DNA from: Clostridiales bacterium
GTDB lineage: Bacteria; Bacillota; Clostridia; Oscillospirales; Acutalibacteraceae
Direction: 5' to 3'
Assembly (NCBI GenBank): GCA_019415945.1
Contig: DXYF01000007.1
Span: 1 to 6,836, forward strand
DNA: 6,836 bases
Shown: positions 1-5,130 of the stretch, in pieces
How the letters are laid out: each line of letters opens with the position of its first letter
How positions within the stretch are numbered: the first letter of the stretch is position 1
Notes under the pieces: generated by a model
The model's database searches: none
The model's input: the letters and a program-made list of their open reading frames with translations, nothing else
Told to the model about the DNA's origin: nothing
Program-made: the position numbers and the translations under genes

Positions 1-11
1 GTGTTTTGCTC

Positions 12-192
12 TATATTCCTCCATAGCTCAGTCGGTAGTGCGAGTGTACAGAAATGTACCGGAAACTATTGCTTAGTTTGAGGAAATAAACAAATATGTT
101 GTTTAAGTCCACTACCGGGGATTTAAGTAACAAAAAGGATTGCTCTTTATGCAATCTCAACAAAAGTCTTTGGTGAAATCCGAAGGAAATTG
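12..192 (+). ncRNA. Candidate structured RNA, unit 1 of the tRNA-headed repeat
   Basis: CGGTAGTG (33-40), partly from the tRNA D-arm, is exactly complementary to CACTACCG (110-117). It closes a domain with a hairpin 44-48/55-59 and a 7-bp hairpin TAAACAA/TTGTTTA (87-93/99-105). Two more hairpins follow: GATTGC/GCAATC (138-143/151-156) and a 7-bp stem 167-173/180-186. The same helices are present in unit 2 despite sequence changes. This is structural evidence only. No convincing promoter is seen inside the unit, so it may be transcribed as part of a long leader into tRNA-Asn. The family is not recognised and the function is unknown. Strand is inferred from the tRNA orientation. Confidence 0.4.
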
Positions 193-373
193 TATATTCC
201 TCCATAGCTCAGTCGGTAGTGCGAGTGTACAGAAATACACCGGGAACTATTGCTTAATTAGAGGAAACAACCAAATATGTTGTTTAAGTCCACTACCGGG
301 GATTTAAGTAACAAAAAAGATTGCTCTTTGTGCAGTCTTGACAAAAATCTTTGGTAAAATCCAAAGGAAATTG
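193..373 (+). ncRNA. Candidate structured RNA, unit 2 of the tRNA-headed repeat
   Basis: It repeats the fold of unit 1. CGGTAGTG (214-221) pairs with CACTACCG (291-298). Hairpin 225-229/236-240 is now GTGTA/TACAC, turning two G-U wobbles of unit 1 into Watson-Crick pairs. The second hairpin is AAACAAC/GTTGTTT (265-271/279-285). The third is GATTGC/GCAGTC (319-324/332-337), where one A-U becomes G-U. The fourth is 348-354/361-367, where a U-G becomes U-A. Changes inside these four helices therefore tend to keep pairing, which suggests selection on RNA structure. It ends five bases before the mature tRNA-Asn, so it may be a cleaved leader. Confidence 0.4.
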
Positions 374-378
374 TATAT

Positions 379-454
379 TCCTCCATAGCTCAGTCGGTAG
401 AGCGCATGACTGTTAATCATGATGTCACTGGTTCGAGCCCAGTTGGGGGAGCCA
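379..454 (+). tRNA. tRNA-Asn (anticodon GTT)
   Basis: A complete cloverleaf. Acceptor TCCTCCA pairs with TGGGGGA (one T-G pair), the discriminator is G and CCA is encoded. The anticodon stem is CATGA/TCATG with loop CTGTTAA, giving anticodon GTT at 412-414. The T-arm is ACTGG-TTCGAGC-CCAGT. It is the only intact copy among several partial ones: 5' pieces at 17 and 198 upstream, and a 3' piece at 3147-3193 downstream. That pattern marks it as an integration target. No consensus promoter lies directly upstream, so transcription probably enters through the tandem units. Confidence 0.98.
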
Positions 455-458
455 CAAC

Positions 459-485
459 GAGGCTCATAGTTTTGCTATGAGCCTC
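459..485 (+). terminator. Strong hairpin after tRNA-Asn
   Basis: GAGGCTCATAG (459-469) and CTATGAGCCTC (475-485) form a perfect 11-bp stem with a 5-base loop, 4 bases after the tRNA CCA. A proper U-tract is lacking (AATTACTTATAT follows). It is best read as the end of the tRNA transcript, or as a 3' processing or stability hairpin. Confidence 0.6.
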
Positions 486-507
486 AATTACTTATATACA
501 AAATTTA

Positions 508-541
508 TTTCCGGTAGAAGTGATAATTGTTTTATCGGAAA
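508..541 (+). other. Imperfect inverted repeat
   Basis: TTTCCGGTA (508-516) can pair with TATCGGAAA (533-541) as a 9-bp stem with one G-T pair and a 16-base loop. It lies between the tRNA hairpin and a coding remnant. No role can be assigned from sequence. Confidence 0.35.
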
Positions 542-561
542 GGAAAAGATATGATAGTGCT

Positions 562-720
562 GTGAAAGAAAGGCAACTTGTTCTGCATCCTTAATTTGGT
601 GAAGGTAATGTTTTGCTGATTAATAAATTGAGGGATACGGCATTACTTAAGATTGATTTCGGCAAATATGGCATCAGGATTATCGATGAGACTTGGCTTA
701 AAAATAATGGTGTCGTTTAA
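562..720 (+). pseudogene. Coding remnant resembling a UvrD/PcrA-type C-terminal tail
   Basis: Reading from GTG 562, the frame stays open to TAA 718-720 apart from one in-frame TAA at 592-594. Around that stop the translation reads VLHP-stop-FGEGNVLLI and continues to KIDFGKYGIRIIDETWL. The pattern V-H-x-x-FGEG-x-V, then a hydrophobic strand and xIxFxxxGIKxL, recalls the small Tudor-like tail at the end of UvrD/PcrA helicases and related short domains. It is far too short to be a helicase, and the stop shows it is inactive unless translation restarts at TTG 613, which has GAAGGT upstream. Family assignment is by memory of motifs and is tentative. Confidence 0.35.
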
Positions 721-727
721 ATATAAT
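698..727 (+). promoter_or_regulatory. Possible sigma-A promoter for the lipoprotein gene
   Basis: TATAAT at 722-727 is a perfect -10. The only -35 candidate at suitable distance is TTAAAA (698-703, 18-bp spacing), matching 4 of 6 consensus bases. The start codon is 26 bases beyond the -10, leaving a very short leader. This region overlaps the end of the upstream remnant. Confidence 0.3.
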
Positions 728-753
728 GCAAATATAAGGAAGGTGCTGTTTTT

Positions 754-1494
754 ATGACTATAAGGAAGATAATTGTTTTGTGCATGTCCTTTGCTATCGT
801 CTTAGGCTTGTGCGCATGCAGCGGAGAGAAAGAAATGAAAAAGGTTTCAGATCTGGCTTATGATGAAGCTGATTCCATAAATTATATTTATATTATGGAA
901 AATGGTAAATACACTCCGTTTTTGGTTCTGACGGACGATTACAATGGTAGCACTCTGTTGCTTCGAAAAGAAATACTTGATGAGAACAGAAGAATCAACA
1001 ATTACAGTGCCTACTACGCCAACAGCGAAATTGATTTGTACTTGAATGAAGAATACCTAAAATCACTAACAGAGATATCTCAATATATAATCCAATCGAA
1101 AGTAGAAATCACATCCGAGGATGCTTTGGGTGCATCAGGCCTTGATATTGAAATGATTGATCGATGTGTTTTTCTGCTGTCGTGTAATGAAGTTGGAATA
1201 AGCGATTCGGTTAATATAGCACCGGAAGGGGAAATGCTTGAGTATTTCCGGAACGAAGAGAACAGAAAAGCTTATTTTAATAAAGATCTATCGAGCTGGT
1301 GGTTGCGTACACCCAATACTTATTATCTTTCTTGTTCCTATGTAATTGGAGATAATAACAAACTCGGCTTTACAAATTCGTACGATCAAAATGGTATACG
1401 TCCCGCGATTTGTGTTGATGGTGACATGAAAATCGAATTAAAGAGCGGTATTGTTGCCGACCAAATGGTATATGTTTTCTCGTTTGAGAATTAA
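754..1494 (+). CDS. DUF6273-type lipoprotein
   Basis: 246 residues. The start ATG 754 is supported by AAGGAAGG (736-743), 10 bases upstream. The N-terminus is a lipoprotein signal: basic TIRK, a hydrophobic stretch, then LCAC with the likely lipidated Cys at residue 22. The mature part matches the layout of DUF6273 proteins: an early strand region (about 53-75), a YANSEIDLYLNEEYL segment (about 88-102), and the hallmark SWWLRTPN (about 181-188) followed by GIRPAI (214-219). Such domains occur in many Firmicutes surface proteins; no enzymatic function is established that I know of. It would sit on the outer face of the membrane. Only 29 bases separate it from the VWA gene, so the two were probably one operon. 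It seems intact, unlike its neighbours. Confidence 0.8.
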   Translation: MTIRKIIVLCMSFAIVLGLCACSGEKEMKKVSDLAYDEADSINYIYIMENGKYTPFLVLTDDYNGSTLLLRKEILDENRRINNYSAYYANSEIDLYLNEEYLKSLTEISQYIIQSKVEITSEDALGASGLDIEMIDRCVFLLSCNEVGISDSVNIAPEGEMLEYFRNEENRKAYFNKDLSSWWLRTPNTYYLSCSYVIGDNNKLGFTNSYDQNGIRPAICVDGDMKIELKSGIVADQMVYVFSFEN

Positions 1495-1523
1495 TATAGG
1501 AAATAAAATTAGGAGGAATTAGA

Positions 1524-1941
1524 ATGAAGAGATTTTTAGCAGGCGTCTTGGCTCTGGTGATGTTGCTTTGCTGTATGCCGGCGATGGCACACGCAGCAGG
1601 AACGGATGATCAGGTAAAGCGATATACTGTACTGGTGCTTGACACATCGAGTTCATCTACATTTATCGGATCCAGTGGTGAAGAGATTTATACTGCAGAT
1701 ACTGCAATTGAGTATGTACAGAAGGCGTCTTCTCGCTTCCTGGACAACATTAGCGAGGCGTCTGGAGACAATTATGTAGCTGTTGTCTCTTATAAGGATT
1801 CTGCTACAACCGTGTCCAATTTTACAAAGGATTTTGATTCGTTGAAGAACAAGATCAATAATCTTTATGCCTCGAGCACAACAAGATCCATTTCTTCCGG
1901 CTTGGCGTATGCAAACACACTTTTGCAGGGACTTGGCTCTC
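1524..1941 (+). pseudogene. Truncated secreted VWA-domain protein
   Basis: A strong AGGAGG lies 8 bases before ATG 1524. Residues 1-25 are a Sec signal peptide ending AHA-AG. The core begins with RYTVLVLDTSSSS: beta-strand plus MIDAS motif D40-x-S42-x-S44, the metal-ion adhesion site of von Willebrand factor A domains, which bind ligands or partner proteins at the cell surface. The helical parts (EYVQKASSRFLDNI, YVAVVSYKDSATTV, ISSGLAYANTLLQGL) also fit a VWA fold. Homology-like sequence stops near GLGSP (about 1941). The frame then runs a few codons into unrelated DNA and stops at 1985. The second half of the domain and any anchor are missing, so this is a 5' fragment cut by a recombination or deletion junction. 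Confidence 0.75.
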
Positions 1942-2246
1942 CGACTATGTGGACAACAGGCTCGGCGGTTTTAAGCCTGAACTGAACAAAGAAGAAAAGC
2001 TCAAGCCTGATTGTGCATTGATAAGTCAGGACGGCAATATTTTCAATCTAATGGGGACTGCAAGTCATACCTTAAAGCAAAACGGTATGGCAGATGAGGT
2101 AAAAGAAATGTGCGGTCGTGTTACAAAATCAGGCAGCTACTGCGAGGCACTTAACATTATCGGCGAGTGTCAATATAACGAACGGCAGTGAGCAGTCTGA
2201 TGATATAAACGAAGATTGCAATGAAAGCGAGATGATGAAGTTATGA
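1942..2246 (+). pseudogene. Mobile-element small ORF fragment (conjugative-element type)
   Basis: Translation reads DNRLGGFKPELNKEE, then DCALISQDGNIFNLMG and SHTLKQNGMADEVKEMC, ending SGSYCEALNIIGE. A short protein of the form D-C-x-I-G-x-D-G-N-x-F-x-L-x-G...L, followed by a Y-x-E-A-L segment, is common in integrative/conjugative elements and plasmids of gut Firmicutes; its function is unknown. The frame stops at 2191, but the adjacent frame carries ITNGSEQSDDINEDCNESE and ends at TGA 2244-2246. This points to a 2-base loss near 2168-2172. No start codon with a ribosome site is present: the 5' end is the junction with the VWA gene. An internal ATG at 1949 has no good Shine-Dalgarno site. Confidence 0.6.
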
Positions 2247-2276
2247 TTGTATTTTAAAATATTATAGACATCAATC

Positions 2277-2309
2277 GGGGCAAGGGTAAAATCTTGCCCC
2301 ATATTTTTT
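2277..2309 (+). terminator. Rho-independent terminator
   Basis: GGGGCAAG (2277-2284) pairs with CTTGCCCC (2293-2300) in a perfect 8-bp stem with an 8-base loop, followed by ATATTTTTTAT. It ends the mobile-element ORF and separates it from the thioester-domain gene. Confidence 0.9.
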
Positions 2310-2326
2310 ATGAAAGGATTTTTAAA

Positions 2327-3154
2327 ATGACGAACTTAATCAAAAACAAAAATTCACAAGAATAACCGCACTTTTGCTTGCGGTTGCAGTAATATTCGGA
2401 GCAATGTTTGCACTCCCCGTAAGTGCGGCAAGCGGTGATAAGGCGACAATCACCTTTGATTACTGTTATGACAACACGGGCAATACAATCAAATTTCAGC
2501 AGACAACAGTCAGTGACGGCTACACGGTCGGTACTCCCGGCGAAGAACGTTGCAAGATTTTTGCAGACGGGAAAGAAGCCTACTGCATTGAACCCGGTCA
2601 CACCCTCTACTTGGGCAATACGCTGACCAAGGACGGTTCAACCGTTTGGAAGAATTTAGGTTCTGCAAAACAGGAAGCAATCAATCTTGCTCTACGGCAA
2701 GCCTGGTTCGGGGCAATCTTTAAGCGGAACAGAGGATCAGAAATGGGCGGCGACTCAGCTTATTGTATGGGAGTTTGTTTCAGGATGCCGTTCTGCAAGT
2801 GAAGGCTATAAATGCACTGATACAAAATTCATTGACGGTATCTGTGCAGGCGGTGCAAACCCCGGAGTTAAGTCGGTTTACAATGCAATATCAAAAAGCC
2901 TTGCAAATTACTCAACCGTTCCGAGCTTTGCATCGGCAGTCATTTCAAAGGCTGAAACCTATGAAATGAAATACTCGGACGGAAAATACACATTAACACT
3001 TACCGACAGCAATAATATTCTTTCGGATTTCAGCTTCAAAACCACAAGTGGAATTTTCGTTTCAAAATCCGGTAACAAGCTGACCTTGGCTTCAACTTCA
3101 CCCGTCAACAATGCAGTAACATTCAGCTCTGCAAAATCAATAGCGTATGACTGT
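2327..3154 (+). pseudogene. Thioester-domain (TED) surface adhesin, frameshifted and truncated
   Basis: ATG 2327 has GAAAGGA 8 bases upstream and gives MTNLIKNK. A one-base loss in the A-run (about 2345-2355) shifts the frame into KFTRITALLLAVAVIF...LPVSAA, a clear Sec signal peptide. The mature part has YCIEPG (Cys codon 2584-2586). A second shift near 2685 (fits a 5-base loss of a GCTCT repeat, or a 2-base loss) leads into LYGKPGSG, then EDQKWAATQLIVWEF (Gln codon 2756-2758). The Cys of YCIEPG and the Gln of TQxxVW are the pair that forms the internal thioester in Gram-positive TED adhesins, which attach covalently to host surfaces. Here they fall in different frames. The gene ends abruptly at the tRNA-Asn fragment; pilin-like repeats and a sorting signal are absent. 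Confidence 0.75.
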
Positions 3155-3193
3155 TAATCATGATGTCACTGGTTCGAGCCCAGTTGGGGGAGC
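3143..3193 (+). repeat. 3' half of tRNA-Asn, att-like scar
   Basis: Bases 3147-3193 are identical to 406-452 of tRNA-Asn (47 bp), from the anticodon stem through the T-arm and acceptor to the first C of CCA. GCG at 3143-3145 also matches 402-404, with one mismatch between. It cannot fold as a tRNA because the 5' half is missing. Its direct orientation and 2741-bp offset from the intact gene fit the attR of an element integrated into tRNA-Asn. No integrase is present in between. It interrupts the adhesin reading frame, which stops inside the fragment (TAA 3155-3157). Confidence 0.85.
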
Positions 3194-3352
3194 TTTGAAA
3201 TCTGTCAGCAAGTCGGATTCAGATACAACGATGTTTTATCTTTCAAACAGCTTGATGACAAAAAGACAAATTTCAGTTTGTCATTCAAAAAATCTCTGGA
3301 CATTTCAAATTCTTTGGATATACTTGTTTCAGATGAGACGGCGATAGTATAA
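3191..3352 (+). pseudogene. Unidentified reading-frame remnant after the tRNA scar
   Basis: Frame 3191 stays open for 53 codons from the scar edge to TAA 3350-3352, reading FEICQQVGFRYNDVLSF, then KQLDDKKTNFSLSF and ending SDETAIV. It has no start codon with a ribosome site. I do not recognise it. It is in the same frame as the last part of the adhesin but does not look like its continuation. It may be the 3' end of a gene brought in when the scar formed. Confidence 0.3.
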
Positions 3353-3451
3353 AAAATCGCAATAGTATTAGCATTAATTTTAGTTACAGGAGCTTTTACG
3401 GCTTGTGCAACAGTAGGAAAAGCAAATAATGATATGGGACATAGTCAATAA
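3353..3451 (+). pseudogene. Lipoprotein leader remnant without start codon
   Basis: Directly after TAA 3350-3352, the same frame encodes KIAIVLALILVTGAFTACA and stops at TAA 3449-3451 after 14 more residues. A basic residue, a hydrophobic core and FTAC form a typical lipoprotein signal peptide with its Cys at 3404-3406. The ATG expected just before KKIAIV is absent (TAT-AAAAAATC), and the mature protein is only 15 residues. It is a leftover of a lipoprotein gene cut next to the IS fragment. Confidence 0.45.
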
Positions 3452-3489
3452 AGTTGACAGAAAAAATAGGAAAATTAAATAAAAAATAA

Positions 3490-3736
3490 TGTTCAGCCTG
3501 ATTTTACATTTTGCGTATAGGGTAAGGATACAGGTGCGTATATAAGCATTTTCTTTTGCTCTGTTTGATTCTTGGCAATTAATGAATTTGCGGTAAGTGC
3601 TTCGGTTTACTTTGAGGATACGGCATAGAGTCGAAATAGCGTGTTCCCTTGAAAGCAGCTTTACAGTTTCTAATCTTTGTCTGAGTGTGGAGTGAATATT
3701 GCAATGGCTTTTTTTAATATCAGATTTTTTCCTCAA
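3490..3736 (-). pseudogene. IS3-family transposase OrfB, N-terminal fragment
   Basis: The segment QRLETVKLLSREHAISTLCR, followed by ILKVNRSTYRKF and ENAYIRTCILTLYAKCKIRL, matches the HTH_21-type start of IS3 OrfB, normally expressed by -1 frameshifting from OrfA. The catalytic rve/DDE domain (about 200 residues) is missing. After IRLN the frame continues through non-homologous DNA (LNIIFYLIFLFFLS and on to 3380). An internal or terminal deletion at about 3490-3500 removed it. Confidence 0.75.
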
Positions 3737-4002
3737 GCTGAGCGTTTCTTTTCTAAAGCTCCTTGATTTGCTTTGCCGTTTAAAACGGTGTTGTCGTCAA
3801 CCTGAACCTCAGAGTATAGCTTAACCCGGTTTGCTAATGTACTGTGAGATATGCCGTACTCCTGATGGATTTGAGCGTATGTCTTGCCCGAATGATAGAG
3901 ATTTACGATTGTTTGATTGAATTCATTGATGTATTTATTGTTTTCTTTCCTGATATTTTTTTGCCTCGTTTTTCTGTTTTTTATTTTATCATACTTGTTC
4001 AC
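3670..4002 (-). pseudogene. IS3-family transposase OrfA, frameshifted
   Basis: From GTG 4002 the protein has FNQTIVNLYHSGKTYAQI, then HQEYGISHSTLANRVKLY and SEVQVDDNTVL: the HTH DNA-binding region of IS3 OrfA proteins. After NTVL the reading leaves the family pattern and stops at 3733. In a neighbouring frame the expected continuation is visible as AKQIKEL-stop-KRNAQLEE, then after another shift as LILKKAIAIFTPHSDKD with TAG at 3670-3672. LxLKKAIAIF is the classic OrfA C-terminal signature. At least two indels and one nonsense change therefore disable it. No Shine-Dalgarno precedes the GTG, so the real start may differ. Confidence 0.75.
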
Positions 4003-4136
4003 TTTTTTAGTATAGATCCGAATATTCTGATAACCGTTTTTGTGAAATGCTTTATGAATTCAATTTGTTGTTGGGATTTAAGATTATTAAATAGATAAAT
4101 TATATGCAATAATTTTGAGAAAAATCAAAAAAGGTA

Positions 4137-4165
4137 TTGACAAAATCCGATTGAATAGATATAAT
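4137..4165 (+). promoter_or_regulatory. Consensus sigma-A promoter of the tRNA cluster
   Basis: TTGACA (4137-4142), a 17-bp spacer and TATAAT (4160-4165) match the consensus perfectly, 38 bases upstream of tRNA-Arg. It is typical of strong stable-RNA promoters and should drive tRNA-Arg, -His and -Lys as one transcript. Confidence 0.93.
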
Positions 4166-4203
4166 ATAAAGGCTGATTTAAACAGCTACAGTTGATCAGA
4201 GTT

Positions 4204-4280
4204 GCGCCAATAGCTCAGCTGGATAGAGCAACTGCCTTCTAAGCAGTAGGTCAGGGGTTCGAGTCCCTTTTGGCGCGCCA
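4204..4280 (+). tRNA. tRNA-Arg (anticodon TCT)
   Basis: Acceptor GCGCCAA/TTGGCGC, discriminator G, encoded CCA. The anticodon stem ACTGC/GCAGT with loop CTTCTAA gives TCT, reading AGA/AGG Arg codons. First gene after the consensus promoter. Confidence 0.98.
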
Positions 4281-4283
4281 TAT

Positions 4284-4361
4284 GGTGGGATTAGCGTAGT
4301 TGGTTAACGCGCCAGTTTGTGGCACTGGAGACCGACGGTTCGAATCCGTCATTCCACCCCA
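4284..4361 (+). tRNA. tRNA-His (anticodon GTG)
   Basis: Acceptor GTGGGAT/ATTCCAC begins at 4285. The extra G at 4284 is the His-specific G-1, opposite discriminator C (4358), followed by CCA. The anticodon stem CCAGT/ACTGG with loop TTGTGGC gives GTG. It starts 3 bases after tRNA-Arg. Confidence 0.98.
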
Positions 4362-4364
4362 TTT

Positions 4365-4440
4365 GACTCATTAGCTCAGTTGGCAGAGCACTTGACTTTT
4401 AATCAAGGTGTCCGGAGTTCGAATCTCCGATGGGTCACCA
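4365..4440 (+). tRNA. tRNA-Lys (anticodon TTT)
   Basis: Acceptor GACTCAT/ATGGGTC, discriminator A, CCA. The anticodon stem CTTGA/TCAAG with loop CTTTTAA gives TTT. It starts 3 bases after tRNA-His and is directly followed by a strong terminator. Confidence 0.98.
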
Positions 4441-4442
4441 AG

Positions 4443-4480
4443 AGCCGCACATTATTAAATATTTTGTGCGGCTTTCTTTT
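4443..4480 (+). terminator. Rho-independent terminator after tRNA-Lys
   Basis: AGCCGCACA (4443-4451) pairs perfectly with TGTGCGGCT (4465-4473), followed by TTCTTTT. It ends the Arg-His-Lys transcript only 2 bases after the CCA. Confidence 0.92.
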
Positions 4481-4508
4481 AAAACCACGAGTTGGGTTAG
4501 TTACACGG

Positions 4509-4583
4509 TGGGCTGTCGCCAAGCGGTAAGGCAACGGACTTTGACTCCGTCATCCGTGGGTTCGAATCCCGCCAGCCCAGCCA
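4509..4583 (+). tRNA. tRNA-Gln (anticodon TTG)
   Basis: Acceptor TGGGCTG/CAGCCCA, discriminator G, CCA. The anticodon stem ACGGA/TCCGT with loop CTTTGAC gives TTG. It lies 28 bases after a strong terminator with no recognisable promoter in that gap, so it probably depends on read-through from the upstream tRNA promoter or on a promoter overlapping the terminator. Confidence 0.98.
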
Positions 4584-4593
4584 TTTTTAGTAA

Positions 4594-4629
4594 AATAATT
4601 TAAACAAGCTCTTTTTTGCTTAAATTATT
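4594..4629 (+). terminator. AT-rich hairpin after tRNA-Gln
   Basis: AATAATTTAA (4594-4603) pairs with TTAAATTATT (4620-4629) around a loop containing CTTTTTT. It is likely the 3' end signal of tRNA-Gln, though the stem is all A-T and the U-run lies in the loop. Confidence 0.4.
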
Positions 4630-4684
4630 CGGCTGAAAGTAATTTATTTGAAACTTGATGATTATTTTTCCTACGGTCTTTAAT

Positions 4685-4879
4685 CTACTCTATTTGCATA
4701 GGGATTGTGCGAAGCTCACGCAATACTGCGATTTATGAGTCTTGCATCCAAATGTATCGTTCAACAGCCTTGCCAGCAGGGGTACAGATAAACCTTTTCC
4801 TTTCTCTTTGTACACAATATTGGCTTTGGTTACGAATACACGAGGATTTACGCAGCCGTGTATTAAGCAGGGCTATCTA
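4685..4879 (-). pseudogene. Unrecognised coding remnant, minus strand
   Basis: On the minus strand a frame runs from just inside a TAG at 4877-4879 to TAG at 4685-4687. One internal TAA lies at 4733-4735. It reads NTRLRKSSCIRNQSQYCV, then QRERKRFICTPAGKAVERYI, WMQDS-stop-IAVLRELRTIPMQIE. The composition looks protein-like on both sides of the stop, suggesting the end of a real gene, but I do not recognise the family. No start codon or ribosome site. It could be a chance open stretch. Confidence 0.3.
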
Positions 4880-5095
4880 AGCCCTTTCATCCTTTTTTGT
4901 TTGCGATAATCTTAAGTAGCAACACTTGTGTGTGAAGTGTTGGCTCGCTCGCTTTCGTTCCACGCTATCAGCTGACACGACAGGATGTTAGGAAACTTAA
5001 AATTTTAAGTTGCGGTCATGGCATAGCTCTTAAAGATTAACGGATGTACTAATAATCATAGTTTCGGTATTATTCAATTTTGTTTAAAAAGAAAT
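4880..5095. other. Gene-free stretch with several palindromes
   Basis: No credible gene. It holds a short hairpin followed by T-runs (GGGCT 4870-4874 with AGCCC 4880-4884, then TTTCATCCTTTTTT). It also has an 8-bp hairpin CAACACTT/AAGTGTTG (4920-4927/4935-4942) and an 18-bp perfect palindrome AACTTAAAATTTTAAGTT (4994-5011). These may be terminators or protein-binding sites of lost genes. Confidence 0.5.
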
Positions 5096-5130
5096 AAGAC
5101 CTGCACCACGGGTAAAATAGTACAGGTCTT
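5096..5130 (-). terminator. Inverted repeat: minus-strand terminator or operator
   Basis: AAGACCTG (5096-5103) and CAGGTCTT (5123-5130) pair perfectly, extending to 11 bp with one mismatch. Read on the minus strand the stem is followed by ATTTCTTTTT, as in a terminator. Its right arm ends in the first two bases of the TTGACA -35 box of the small-RNA promoter, so it could instead be an operator for that promoter. Confidence 0.5.

Larger units (their letters stand above)
12..373 (+). repeat. Two tandem 181-bp units, each headed by a tRNA-Asn 5' fragment
   Basis: Unit 1 is 12-192 and unit 2 is 193-373. By eye they differ at about 15 positions with no indels, roughly 92% identical. The first 26-27 bases of each (12-38, 193-219) match 374-400, which is the 5-base leader plus the acceptor, D-stem and D-loop part of the real tRNA-Asn. 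After GGTAG the units diverge from the tRNA and carry about 155 bp of other sequence. A third copy of the head at 374 is where the true tRNA begins, so the array is unit-unit-tRNA at exact 181-bp spacing. The 11 bases before unit 1 do not resemble a unit end, so the array appears to start here, although the window edge is close. Confidence 0.9.
3490..4002 (-). mobile_element. Degenerate IS3-family insertion sequence
   Basis: On the minus strand an OrfA-like helix-turn-helix segment is followed by the start of OrfB, the IS3-family order. OrfB breaks off after AKCKIRL (about 3495), so the whole DDE integrase core is lost. OrfA carries frame breaks. Terminal inverted repeats and a target duplication were sought but not identified, so the outer limits are uncertain; the right end may extend past 4002. 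The element sits between the tRNA scar region and the tRNA-Arg promoter and cannot transpose on its own. Confidence 0.75.

Noticed and set aside
11..205. Minus-strand open frame over the tandem unit
   Set aside because: It is antisense to the tRNA-headed repeat, has no ribosome site and its content follows the repeat; no protein character.
338..379. TTGACA (338-343) as promoter of tRNA-Asn
   Set aside because: The nearest -10-like boxes are 11 or 30 bp away, and unit 1 has CTCAAC at the same place, so the box is not conserved.
12..400. CRISPR array or type III antitoxin repeat
   Set aside because: The unit is 181 bp with no short repeat/spacer pattern, and it lies at the far end from the toxin remnant. 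Antitoxin repeats of that class are much shorter and sit directly upstream of the toxin.
2308..2601. Minus-strand open frame
   Set aside because: Shadow of the adhesin signal peptide and thioester domain on the plus strand.
3147..3347. Plus-strand open frame starting in the tRNA fragment
   Set aside because: Its first third is translated tRNA sequence, and the rest has no recognisable protein pattern.
3844..4098. Plus-strand open frame
   Set aside because: Antisense of IS3 OrfA; the hydrophobic run reflects reversed Lys/Asn-rich codons.
4317..4529. Plus-strand open frame across tRNA-His, tRNA-Lys and tRNA-Gln
   Set aside because: It overlaps confirmed tRNA genes and a terminator; SLAQLAEHLTF-like sequence is a familiar false translation of tRNA-Lys.
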